Shown one piece after another: positions 1 through 8,559 of a stretch of DNA of 17,853 nucleotides. The notes under the pieces were generated by a model. The model was given only the letters and a program-made list of their open reading frames with translations. It searched no databases and was not told the origin of the DNA. How positions within the stretch are numbered: position 1 is the first letter of the stretch; the number at the start of each line of letters is the position of its first letter. The translations under genes and the position numbers were made by a program. The DNA comes from Acanthamoeba lenticulata (lineage: Eukaryota > Discosea > Longamoebia > Acanthamoebidae), in contig NAVB01002322.1 of the NCBI GenBank assembly GCA_002179805.1, positions 1 to 17,853 of the forward strand, written 5' to 3'.

Positions 1-784
1 ACCTCGACATGGAGTCCCGCGTGGCGCTGGTGGGCGCCAACGGTCAGGGCAAGACCACCCTCCTCAAGCTCGTCACCGGCGAGATGGCGGCCAAGAGCGG
101 CACCATCCTCATCAACCGACGCCTCCGATTCGCCACCTTCTCGCAGCACCACGTCGACCAGGTCCGTTCTTCTTCCTCCTTCCCCTTCTCCTTGTGGTTA
201 TTGGTTGGTTGGTTGGTTGGTTGGTTGGTTGGTTGGTTGGTTGCGATCTCACGCGGAAGTGGTGGTGCAGCTGGACATGAACGTGTCGGCGCTGGCCTTC
301 TTCAGCCAAAACTGGCCCGGGAGCGACCCACAGGACTACCGGGCCCACTTGGGCAAGTACGGCATCTCGGGCGACCTCGCCCTCCAGCCCATCGACACGC
401 TGAGCGGTGGGCAGAAGTCGCGGGTGGCCTTTGCCATGATGGGCTGGATCAAGCCCCATTTCCTCGTGCTCGACGAGCCCACCAACCACTTGGACGTCGA
501 GACGGTCGACATCCTCGCTCGCGCCCTCAACGAATTCGCCGGCGGCATCATCCTCGTCTCCCACGACGAACGGCTCATCACCTCTGTCTGTAACGGTTCG
601 TTGTTGTTGTTGTTGTTTGTCGCCCTGCGAGGTCATGACCGAGTGGCTGACATGCAAGCATGTGTGTGCGTGTGCGTTTGCAGAGCTGTGGCTGGTGCAC
701 GAGGGCAAGGTCAAGCCGTTCGAGGGCGATTTTGATGAGTACAAGAAGACCGTGATGGGCGAATTCCGCCCCGTTCAGCTCTGA
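1..784 (+). CDS. ABCF-subfamily ATPase (ABCF3/Gcn20-like), C-terminal half, 5' truncated by window edge
   Basis: This is the second nucleotide-binding domain of a soluble ABC-F ATPase. The reading frame is open from the left edge (codon at 3-5), so the upstream half lies outside the window. Exons are 1-161, 271-595 and 684-784, ending in TGA at 782-784. Visible motifs in order are Walker A GANGQGKT, signature LSGGQKSR, Walker B FLVLDEPTNHLD and switch histidine LVSHDER. The end (VCNELWLVHEGKVKPFEG, then DFDEYKK) resembles ABCF3/Gcn20 more than ABCF1 or ABCF2. There are no membrane segments, as expected for ABC-F proteins, which act on ribosomes; Gcn20 works with Gcn1 in activating the eIF2-alpha kinase Gcn2. 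That role is family knowledge, not shown here. Intron 1 (162-270, phase 0) carries a tetranucleotide repeat; intron 2 is 596-683 (phase 1). Family assignment is firm; the ABCF3 subclass is likely. Confidence 0.9.
201..242 (+). repeat. (TTGG)n microsatellite in ABCF intron 1
   Basis: Ten perfect TTGG units run from 201 to 240, followed by TT, inside the first intron of the ABCF gene. It is open in frame on both strands, so it creates spurious ORFs with repeated GWLV or NQPT residues. Confidence 0.97.
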
Positions 785-824
785 GAGACCAACCCGAGAG
801 AAGTTCGATCTCTGAGAGACCAAC
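779..824 (+). repeat. 15-bp direct repeat at the ABCF stop codon
   Basis: CTCTGAGAGACCAAC occurs at 779-793 and again at 810-824, 31 bp apart. The first copy includes the TGA stop of the ABCF gene and the second lies in its 3' untranslated region. It looks like a local duplication; no function can be assigned. Confidence 0.9.
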
Positions 825-920
825 GTGTTGCAGCGCAAACGTTTTTTTGGTTGACCGTACATGAACCGCTTGCTCTCGACCAAACGAAGAGCTGTTTCAT
901 AACATGAACCTCTCGCCTCG

Positions 921-2796
921 TTAGTCCGTATCGCTTTCCTCCTCCTCCTCTTCGTCATCGTCATCCTCTTCGTCATCATCGTCGCCCTTGCTTTGGTCCT
1001 CCTTGTCTTCGTCTTTACCGTCGTCATCGTCATCGTCGTTGCTGCTGCTGCTGGACTCCTGGTGGTCCTCCTGCTTTGGTGTCTTTGATTTCTTGACGTC
1101 CTCCTCCTCCTCGTTCTCCTCTTCCTTTTGCTCTTCCTCGCGTTTGGGGCTCCGGTCCTTGGCGTTCTTCTCTGGTTCGCTCTCCTCCGAGGAGGACTCA
1201 TTGTCGCCACGCTTCTCCTTGCCCTTCCTCGACCTCTGCGTCTTGGCCCCACCGTGCGTGGGCTTGCTCTCAGGCGGCTGCTGCTGCTGCTGCTGGCGGG
1301 CTTTCTGGGCGCGCGCCTTGGCCCGGTCACGTTCCATGTCGGCAAAGAGATCGGCGCGTCGCTCAAAGTCCTTCATTCGCCGCGCGCGGGCTTCGTCCAG
1401 CTTGTCCCGCATGCGCTCGCGCGCCTCCTGGAGCGTCTCCGTCCACCGCTGCTCGTCCTGCTCCCACTTCTGGTACACCCGGTCCTTGGCCTTTTGGTGC
1501 TTGAAGAACACCGCCTCGGCCCGGTCCTCTGGCGACTAAAAGAGAACATTATTTTTGCTATTTTAGAATTGCAATTAAAAAAAACAATTGAAAAAATCAT
1601 AAATAAATGAATAAATAAAAGTGGCGGTGCTACGGACCTCTTTGGTCTTCTCGACGTACTTGGGCGTGTCCTCGCCCTCGACGAGGAACGTCCAGAACTT
1701 GGCGAGCGACTCCTTGCACTCGGGCATGTTGCCGTGCTCCTCGATCTCCTCGCGCAGCTTGCCCAGCAGCTGCGGCTTGTATCGTCCGAAGCCGTGCTCG
1801 CCCAGCGCGATCAAGATGCGGCCTAGAGACCCCACCCCCCAACCGGCCGAGATCAACCGAATAAATAATTATTGAACAGACCACGAACGAGGGCCAAGGC
1901 GGTGGCAGAGGAGGAGGAGGAGGAGGAGGGTACTGATGCGGAGGTTGTTGTGGGAGCAATAGTTGAGGTTGAGGAAGCGCTCCTCGTACTCCTCGGTCCG
2001 CTCGAGCTCGCCCGTCTCGTAGTTGACCAACCGCAAGCCGTAAAAGTTGAGCATCAGCCTGCTCGCGTGTGTGTTTGTGTGTATTTGAGCGTGATCAGTC
2101 GTCGATCGTCATCTTCATCACCATCATGAGCTAGAGAGAAGGAAGTGGGCGTGCGCACTTGTACGAATGCAGGAAGCGCGTGTTGCACGCAAAGTTGCTG
2201 CGCATCTTGCGTGCCTCCTCCTTGAGGAGGCGGTAGGAGCCAAAGTTCATGCCCTGGCCCTCGAAGATGGGGAACAGCCACTGGATGTATCTTCAACATG
2301 AAAAGGAGAGCACAAAGAAGGATAGATGTGTGTGAGTGTTGTTGGCACACACCACTCATGCTTGGGCGGCAACAATGGGCTACCGTACCCGTGGTGGGCT
2401 TCGAGGAGGTCGTAGTTCCAAAACCACTCAAGGTGGACCTGGTCGATCCAGTCGCCCTCGGGCACGCTCTGCAGCCGCCCCGTATAGAACAACTGCACAG
2501 GCCGACGACTTGTCGGGTGAGCAAACGCTATTGTCAACGACGAAGAGAGAGAACACAAGAGACAAGGATGTAAGAAGAAGAGAAAAGCCACGCACGTAGT
2601 TCGGTTCGCTCATCCATGAGGAGCCCGTCACATAGCGCAGGACGGTGCGCTCCCAGGTTGTGGGCGGCAAAGTCTTCTGTGTCTTCTTTCTGTGCGTTTG
2701 TTGTTTGCGCGAGGCGCTTTTGCCTTTGTTGCTGGCCGCGGGCTTAGCAGCACCGCCCCCTGTAGCGCCTGTCTTCTTCTTCTCCGGTGCGTCCAT
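921..2796 (-). CDS. OGFr conserved-domain protein with acidic C-terminal tail
   Basis: Six exons on the minus strand join in phase: 2796-2596, 2492-2389, 2290-2159, 2058-1934, 1822-1638 and 1535-921, giving 453 residues. All five introns (98-111 nt) have GT-AG ends. Residues about 65-245 match the opioid growth factor receptor (OGFr) conserved region: LFYTGRLQ, WFWNYDLLEAHHGYIQWLFP, GMNFGSYRLL, SYKLMLNFYGLRL, then HNNLRISRILIALGEHG, in the family order. The start ATG at 2796 is followed by a basic Lys/Ala-rich leader. After the domain come a charged helical stretch (about 255-330), a six-Gln run, and a tail ending in long Asp/Glu runs. In vertebrates OGFr binds Met-enkephalin and acts at the nucleus; the domain also occurs in organisms without opioids, so the ligand role should not be transferred. 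The acidic tail suggests binding to basic partners, which is inference. The gene converges with the ABCF gene and diverges from the gene at 3007. Confidence 0.9.
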
Positions 2797-3006
2797 TACT
2801 GTGCTAGTGTGCTTGCCGTTGCCGACTGCAGAAACCTGGTTTGGAGCGGTCGTTCGCCCTTGGTTCAGGAAAAAAAAATATTGTTTGTTTAATTTCAATT
2901 TTTCTTGGAGCTTCAATCATTTCTTCAGGCTTTGGAAAAAGAAAAGAACCAACAAGAGCTTGAGATTTTGGCTTTAATTTGAAATCGCATCCGCCGGAGA
3001 GGAGAG
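2797..3006. promoter_or_regulatory. Divergent intergenic region between the OGFr-domain gene and the small basic protein gene
   Basis: This 210-bp gap separates two start codons pointing away from each other, so it should hold both promoters. It contains an AT-rich block (about 2869-2915) that contrasts with the GC-rich surroundings. I could not identify a convincing TATA box or initiator. Confidence 0.5.
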
Positions 3007-3570
3007 ATGTCGAACGCAATTCTGCTGCACCAACTTCAGGTGCTCGAGCAACAACGTCATGCGAAATCTTCGAATGGAGCAACAACGGGCAAGCGTAAGC
3101 GGCAACCGGATGGGTCGTGGCCTCTCGCCGCCGCATCACTCGCCCCATCACTCGCCTCGCTCATCGAGCCTGAGGGCACAACTACATCAGCTGATAACCG
3201 ACGGGCAGCATCGGAAAAGAATGTTCTGGGTGAGACTCAGGACGTGAGGGGCAAACGGTTTAAGGCGGCACTGGAACAGCTGGCTGCGCAGGGGGCCCCG
3301 AACAAGGGGCGGGGCCGTCAAAAGCGATATGGCATGCCTAAGGCGGACGCGCTCATCGAGTCCGTCCGAAAGGCCAACCAACGATTGACTGCCGACCAAA
3401 CCAAGGACAACCTCCAGCGGCTGCGGGTGATGGACAACACAACAAAGAAGAGCAAGGGCGAGGTCAAATCGGTCCTCACGCTCACTGGTCGTGGTAAGAA
3501 GAAGAGAAAGGAGCGCAAGTGGCGCATTGTCAAGGAGCCCAGCGAGCCGACCAAGCCAGAGAGGTGGTAA
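3007..3570 (+). CDS. Small basic protein of unknown function
   Basis: This single-exon gene encodes 187 residues. The ATG at 3007 follows a purine-rich leader (GGAGAGGAGAG), and no in-frame upstream ATG is seen. The protein is Lys/Arg-rich with a KRKR motif near residue 28, a basic cluster after the middle (NKGRGRQKR) and a dense basic run near the C-terminus (GRGKKKRKERKW). No membrane segment or signal peptide is visible. The basic clusters suggest nuclear or nucleolar location. The N-terminal leucine-rich start and an NLQRLR...GRGKK block weakly recall RPS19BP1/AROS-type nucleolar proteins, but the likeness is too slight to name it. An AATAAA lies 11 bases after the stop, and the next gene starts only 67 bp downstream on the same strand. 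Confidence 0.75.
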   Translation: MSNAILLHQLQVLEQQRHAKSSNGATTGKRKRQPDGSWPLAAASLAPSLASLIEPEGTTTSADNRRAASEKNVLGETQDVRGKRFKAALEQLAAQGAPNKGRGRQKRYGMPKADALIESVRKANQRLTADQTKDNLQRLRVMDNTTKKSKGEVKSVLTLTGRGKKKRKERKWRIVKEPSEPTKPERW

Positions 3571-3580
3571 AGTCGACTTG

Positions 3581-3586
3581 AATAAA
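3581..3586 (+). terminator. Poly(A) signal of the small basic protein gene
   Basis: AATAAA begins 11 bases after the TAA at 3568-3570 and is followed by an A-rich tract. It separates this gene from the closely following membrane-protein gene, arguing that they are separate transcripts. Confidence 0.6.
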
Positions 3587-3637
3587 AATAAAAAAAAAAG
3601 AATTAAGAAGTTTTCTATTCACCTCTGCCGTGAGCAC

Positions 3638-5128
3638 ATGGACCGACCGTCAGGGTGGGGCGACCCTTCTGCTTTCGAAGAGCAGCAACAGTCCTATGAC
3701 TCAGCCGCTGCCACAAACCCATTTGCCTCCCACGAACATTCAATCGCGCCGCATTCAACATCTCCCACCTCTTCGCCTCTGCCGTCTCTCCCAGCCCCCA
3801 TGCTGGGAAGCCACCCGCAGGTGGTCGAGTATGAACAGAGCTTCGGCTTCGTGGAGGTGGGCGAGGGTGAGCTCGAGGGCGGTGGCTACAAGCTCAAGCG
3901 CAATGCCTCCACGGTGCTGCTCACGGCCGACGGCCTCGCGCAGCAGCAGCGCCAGATTGAAAGCCTCGAGCGTGCTATGGACGACTTGCGCGTCGAGTTC
4001 GAGCGACTCAAGCTCAAGGTCGTCGAGTTTGAGGAGGAGAACCACCAGTGGTCCCTCCGCTACTCCCGCCGTATGGCCGTCGTGGCCAACGCCAGTCTAG
4101 GCACCTGGATCTTTTGGTCCCGTTTCATCCACTTTGTCAAGCGCCACAAGGCCGACTTCATTCAGGGCTGGCTGCGCTCCTCTTCGTCCTCTTCCTCTCC
4201 TTCATCTGCCCTCCTTTCCTCCTCCCACCCGCGACCGCGACCACGGCCACGCCCCCCAGCCGTCGTCACCCGCGCGGCCGCGCCGCTGCTCCTCCGCACG
4301 AAGCAGTCGCTGGTGCGTCAGGCAATCATCGGAGGAGGAGGTCGGCCGAGCAACCGGGCAACGACGTTCAACCGGCTGTTTGGGCAGGGGTACCTGTTCG
4401 CCATCCGACACTCGTGGGTGTTCCTGCTGGCCTCGTACCTCATCACGCGCAAGGGCGTCCGACGGTGGCTGGGCCTCATCGCAAGCACATGCTACTCGGT
4501 CTACTTGGCCTTCTTTACAGACACCGTTCCGTGGACCTCCTACTTCACCATCTTTGCCAACCTGCTCTACCTCACCGTCTGCCTCAAGGGCATGAACGAC
4601 AACGAAAACGAGGTGCCCTCTCTGTTTACGCTCAACAAGGCCGGCAGCTCAGCGTCCTTGTCGACGGTCCCCACGCCTGGCGGGGGTCAAACGGCGGCGC
4701 CCATGACGCGCACGAGCTCGTTCGCATCTCGACACGTGCGCAACCCGAGCCGCAGCGGCCGCAAGATCTCTTCGGGAGCGCCCACCCCGCTCTCGGCCTT
4801 GGCCGGCGGCGCGGCGTCGCCCGTTCCATCGCTCTACTCGTCTCCTACGCCTTCTTTCTCTTCCTCCTCCACCTCGTTATCCTCTTCGGCTCACCCGTCG
4901 TCGCCGATGACGTCGACCATGTCGTCGTCGTCTTCGTCAGCATCGCCTGTGGTCTCGGCGTCCCCCTACTCGACCGCCACCGCTGCTGCTGGGGAGGAGG
5001 CAGCCAGCAACACGTTCCCGGGAAGCGTGCGACTCCGCAAGAACCGCTCCAACGTCCACTTTGTACTCGTCGACGACGAGCACCCCCAACTTGGGGGCGG
5101 CAGCAGCAATAACTCGGCCTCTCCCTGA
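3638..5128 (+). CDS. Coiled-coil multi-pass membrane protein, Ser-rich tail, unknown function
   Basis: A single exon encodes 496 residues. The frame is open upstream to 3491, but that part overlaps the previous gene, so the ATG at 3638 is chosen. Layout: a Ser/Pro-rich N-terminus, a coiled coil at about residues 100-145 (QQRQIESLERAM, LRVEFERLKLKVVEFEEE), an aromatic hydrophobic patch near 155-167 (GTWIFWSRFIHFV), a low-complexity Ser then Pro-Arg linker, then three hydrophobic segments at about 253-268, 276-293 and 299-317. These fit a small membrane domain. The rest is Ser/Thr-rich with several RxxS sites (RTSSFASRH, NPSRSGRKISS), suggesting a phosphorylated cytoplasmic tail. I do not recognise the family. 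The Ser and Pro-Arg linker (about 4168-4255) has no GT donor at its left edge, so I treat it as coding rather than as an unspliced intron. Confidence 0.75.
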   Translation: MDRPSGWGDPSAFEEQQQSYDSAAATNPFASHEHSIAPHSTSPTSSPLPSLPAPMLGSHPQVVEYEQSFGFVEVGEGELEGGGYKLKRNASTVLLTADGLAQQQRQIESLERAMDDLRVEFERLKLKVVEFEEENHQWSLRYSRRMAVVANASLGTWIFWSRFIHFVKRHKADFIQGWLRSSSSSSSPSSALLSSSHPRPRPRPRPPAVVTRAAAPLLLRTKQSLVRQAIIGGGGRPSNRATTFNRLFGQGYLFAIRHSWVFLLASYLITRKGVRRWLGLIASTCYSVYLAFFTDTVPWTSYFTIFANLLYLTVCLKGMNDNENEVPSLFTLNKAGSSASLSTVPTPGGGQTAAPMTRTSSFASRHVRNPSRSGRKISSGAPTPLSALAGGAASPVPSLYSSPTPSFSSSSTSLSSSAHPSSPMTSTMSSSSSSASPVVSASPYSTATAAAGEEAASNTFPGSVRLRKNRSNVHFVLVDDEHPQLGGGSSNNSASP

Positions 5129-5315
5129 TCTCTTCCCTCCTACCTTTCTTCTTCATCCACTGGCTTCCCTCCGTCTCGTTCTTGTTGATGTAAAGTAATG
5201 TGATTCATTCTCTTGTTTGGCCGAGGGATGGGGGTTTGTACACGCGATCGACTTGGTGTGTTAGCAGGAGGGGCAGGATGGGTGGAGAAGCCATCGCCTG
5301 GGGGGGTGATTGATA
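5129..5315. other. Convergent intergenic region, no gene seen
   Basis: This 187-bp gap lies between the stop of the membrane-protein gene (+) and the stop of the coiled-coil gene (-). It should contain both 3' untranslated regions. No AATAAA is evident; ATGTAAAGTAATG near 5190 is the most AT-rich part. Confidence 0.5.
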
Positions 5316-7001
5316 CTAGGATTTGGTGATGCCGCGAATGAGGTCGCGTGGGTTGGCCGCCACAGCCGCGTCTCCACTGCCCGAGGCCTTGGCCGAGATT
5401 GCAGAGGACGAGGCGGAGCTCTGCCACTGGCTATGGTAAGTCGCCAGCGCGCGCCGCGTCCAGCCCTCGGCCGCCGTGTCAAAGCGAGTCATCTCCCTCA
5501 GCGTCCCGTTCAAATAATCCACCTGTATGCGCGCGGGAGGAGATCACGGTGGTGAGCCAAGCTGAAAGGCACAACAACAGAGGCCAAACCACGAACGAAC
5601 CTGAAGGGCGATGGTCTGGGTGGCCCGCTCCACATCCATCGGGGTGAAGGCCAGCTGAGCGAGCAGCGCCCGATCGTCTCCATTGAGGAAGTCGGGCTGG
5701 CCAAGCTGCTTCGTTTCGCCTGCCTCCTCGCTCTTGATAGACAGCGACGCCCTCTTGCGCCGCTTAGCGGTGGGTGTCGTAGCAGTGCCGTCAAAGGCGT
5801 CACGCAAGCGCTTGCTCTGATGCTCGAGTTGCGTCTGCAACTCTTCGTGCTTTTGGGCATAGGCCTGGCGTACGGCGTCCCACTGCTCGCGCTCGCACTG
5901 CTGACGCTGAATCTCGCGGCGGAGGAGGTCGATGCGCTGGCGCAGCTTTGCGCACCGGACCTCGCGCGCCCGCGTGTCGGCCAGCTGCTCAGCCTCCTCG
6001 CGTTGACGTCGCTGGTACTCCTCCTCGCTGATCGGCTTCGTCGGCACCGGCGTCGTCTCCACACTAACCACGAACTCGCTGCATATGTCGCGCACTGCCG
6101 CGAACACAGCTAAGAGTGAGTCCCACTAGTGACTGTTCATTCAGTGTACGGGTGTGATGGGTACCGATGGCATTGACCTCGCGCGTACGCCCAGTCACGT
6201 GATCGCCCAGTGGGGCGTGGTCCTGAGCCAGAGACTCCACAACTGTGCGGAAGCGCGCGAAGAAGTGCTCTTTCTCCCGCACAAACGCCGGATCATGCGA
6301 GACCTTCGTCATCTTCGCCTTCTTCTTCGTTTGTGTTGTTGCTGCTGTCGTCGGCGCTGTTGCTGTAGTTGTTGATTCAGCTGAAGTGGCCTTCTTTGCT
6401 GACGGTTTGCTGCTTGAAGTTGTTGTGGCGGACGTGGTCGTAGTTGTTGCGGCGGTTGATGTTGTTGTCTTTTGCTGCTTCAATGTTTTGGGGGAGGTGG
6501 CGGTCGCAGAAGGGGATGAAGGAAGAGGACCTGAAGAAGAAGAAGGCACAGGAGAGGGAGAAGCAGTCTTGGCTTTGGCTTTGGTCGGGGGTGGCGTGGA
6601 TGGCAATGTGTGGGCGGCCTCCTTGGGTGTGACCGTGCGCGTTCCCTTCTTGGAGGTCGGCTTGTCCTTCACTGCTGTCGCGCGAGCCTTCGTGCTTGGC
6701 TGGCGCTCTTCTGTGGCCTCTTCCTCCACGGGCTCTGGCGCTGCCCCCTTTTGAAGAAATGGCAATTCGATTTCATCCTCTAATTTTGGAACCACAATTA
6801 GCTTGGCTCACCACGGCTTATGGGCACACAGGCCGTACCTATGTCATCTTCAACCTTGGCTCGGCGAGCAGGGGCGAATGATTTTTTCTTCTTGCCCCTA
6901 GGTTGCACAGTTCAGTTTTGAATTTGATCAAGATGACGGGAGGACAAGGCGCACTTTTTTCCTTCGCTGGGGTTCTTCTCAAAGTACACGAATTGAGACA
7001 T
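5316..7001 (-). CDS. Basic coiled-coil protein, probably nuclear, unknown function
   Basis: Five minus-strand exons join in phase: 7001-6955, 6897-6855, 6801-6165, 6109-5601 and 5522-5316, giving 480 residues. The start MSQFVYFEKNPSEGKK is on a 47-nt first exon. Introns are short: 57, 53, 55 and 78 nt. For intron 2 another in-phase choice (donor 6838, acceptor 6807, 32 nt) would add six residues, but 32 nt seems too short. Residues about 50-200 are Lys/Ala/Ser/Thr low complexity, including a Thr-rich run. Residues about 205-260 form a compact segment (DPAFVREKEHFFARF...AVFAAVRDICSEF). About 269-348 is a strong coiled coil (LRQRIDLLRREIQRQQ), followed by an NLS-like AKRRKRASLSIK. The last exon has more predicted helix. 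I do not recognise the family; the layout resembles chromatin or spindle scaffold proteins only in a general way. Confidence 0.75.
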
Positions 7002-7226
7002 CAGGTAGCCGCGGCTGTTGTTATCGTTGCTGCGATTGCTCAGAAGACAAGTTTCGCGCCAAAACGACCGTTCCCGCCCGTGGCGCTCGAACAGAAAGAA
7101 AAAAGCAAAGCGCCACCATGAAACGGAAAAAGAGAACCCGGTTGGTAAGAAGAAGGAATCATTCTCTTTCTTTCTTTTCCCATCGGACATCAAGCAAGCT
7201 GAGGGCTGGATTGTTTCATCCTGCTG
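7002..7226. other. Intergenic region: P0 3' end and promoter of the coiled-coil gene
   Basis: This 225-bp gap lies between two minus-strand genes, downstream of the P0 stop and upstream of the ATG at 7001. A 93-codon open frame crosses it (7193 down to 6912), but only its last part, from the ATG at 7001, is used in the gene model; the upstream Phe/Lys-rich part is not convincing coding sequence. Confidence 0.5.
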
Positions 7227-8268
7227 CTAAAAGCCGTCGTCACCGAAGAGGTCAGCAGGGTGGATGTCGTCCTGCTCATCGTGATCGTAGCACTCACAAC
7301 AGCGGCAGTGTATGGGCGCGGGTTGGGGAGGCTGAGGAGGAGTGAGAAAGGCTTGCAGGGCCTCCGGATTGGCCAGCAGCTGTTTGAGCGGCTTGGCCTG
7401 AGCGAAGGTGTAGTCCGTAGCGACCGAGACTGCGAGCAGGTTACGGAATCCATTGGTCAGGGCGTAGGGCACCGAGGCCGCCGTCGGGTAGCCAATACGC
7501 AGGGAGAGGGCAGCCACGTTGGCAACGCCTTGACGGAAGCGGCTGAGAACAACATCATCCGTGAGGTCGAGTAGGACCGGAGGGTAGATGTTGCCCTCGT
7601 CGTAGACCAAGACCACGGAAAGGGCATAGGTGAACGGTTTGAGGTTCAGCAGCTGCAAAAGCGCTACCTGCGAGGCCGTCAGCTTGGTGCCCGCTTGGAC
7701 GAGTACGATATCGGACGTCAGCTCGACGAAGCCTCGAGAAATGCGGGATGAAATGCCGAGCGCCTGGAAGAAGGACGTCTTGGCTGGATCCTGGCCAGTC
7801 GGTCCTTTCGTGATGACGACATCACTCGGAGCGACAGCTCCCATCTTGGCAGGAGCTTTGACCGCTATGGCACGGATGCGCGCCCGAAGGTCGACCAGAT
7901 CGTCCTGCTTGGCGAACACGAACCCGACGTTGCCCTTGACGTGAGGAAGCAACGACGCCAGACCGCTGTAGTGGACGTAATTCTTGTTCAGCTTGTCCCG
8001 GATGCACTTCCTTATGATGGTCTACAACATGCGCGCACGTTAGTCTCGGGGGGCACGCCACAGTGACGAGACCCAGGCCACAACGTACATTCTTGCCCAT
8101 GACGAGAATGCCCCGACCGCGCAACTCGCGCCTCACCTGCTGCAACTGGTGAGAGCCCACGTTATCGGCGTTGACGACGAAAGCTTGCTGATACTTGTCC
8201 AGCAGGTTGGAGAGCTTGGAGAAGTAGTCCTTCTTCTTCTGCAACGTGCACTTACCGCCCTTGGGCAT
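7227..8268 (-). CDS. RPLP0: Large ribosomal subunit stalk protein P0 (uL10) with atypical C-terminal tail
   Basis: Two exons, 8268-8089 and 8021-7227 (intron 67 nt, phase 0), give 324 residues, close to the usual 310-320. P0 anchors the ribosomal stalk to 28S rRNA and carries the P1/P2 dimers that recruit translational GTPases. Family hallmarks are in place: the start MPKGGKCTLQKKKDYFSKL, VVNADNVGSHQLQQVRRELRG, VMGKNTIIRKCIR, GNVGFVFAKQDL-type strand, APAKMGAVAPSDVVI, GPTGQDPAKTSFFQALGI, then LNLKPFTYALSV and LDLTDDVV. The body is normal, but the end is not. Instead of an Ala-rich hinge and the near-universal acidic GFGLFD-type end, the last ~40 residues are Pro/Gln-rich, then HCRCCECYDHDEQDD, ending DLFGDDGF. 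No other frame nearby encodes a normal tail. It was probably annotated as 60S acidic ribosomal protein P0. Confidence 0.97.
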
Positions 8269-8559
8269 GATCGTTCTTATCGGTCAGCACAAAGGTTCCT
8301 GGTGGATTTAAGGCCTATGCCGTTACGTGTCAAGGGGGGGGGAGAGGTAAGCCATTGTCCAGCCGGCTTTCTTGTGGGCTTTGTGTGCGTACAGTTGGCA
8401 AGTTGGAGAGTTTGATACGTTGGCTTCTTTTCTTTCGCGCACCAATAAAAAGGACCCGTTCGAAGTAATTTCTCTCCGTTCATGTCGACCAACATTAAAA
8501 AACGCTTCACCCAAAGCAAACCTTGCAGAAGGTACGGCGAGCGGCCTCATCCCTCTGCC
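8269..8559. promoter_or_regulatory. P0 upstream region and 3' end of the long low-complexity gene
   Basis: This 291-bp gap between two minus-strand genes must contain the promoter of the ribosomal P0 gene. On the minus strand a T-rich TTTTTATTGG element (about 8441-8450) and a TTAAAT about 40 bp before the ATG are the only AT-rich motifs I can point to. No confident core promoter is claimed. Confidence 0.4.

Noticed and set aside
201..242. (TTGG)n as a telomere-like or coding repeat
   Set aside because: It lies inside a GT-AG intron between two well-conserved ABC-F exons, and the unit does not match a known telomere repeat.
578..1366. A 262-codon Arg/Thr-rich minus frame
   Set aside because: It is a shifted reading of the acidic Asp/Glu tail exon of the OGFr-domain gene and runs on into intergenic sequence.
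4048..5112. A 354-codon overlapping + frame in the membrane-protein gene
   Set aside because: It is a shifted shadow of the 496-residue frame, rich in His/Arg/Pro and without domain structure.
6912..7193. A 93-codon minus frame as a separate gene
   Set aside because: Only its part from the ATG at 7001 joins in phase to the next exon; the upstream part is Phe/Lys low complexity in the intergenic gap.
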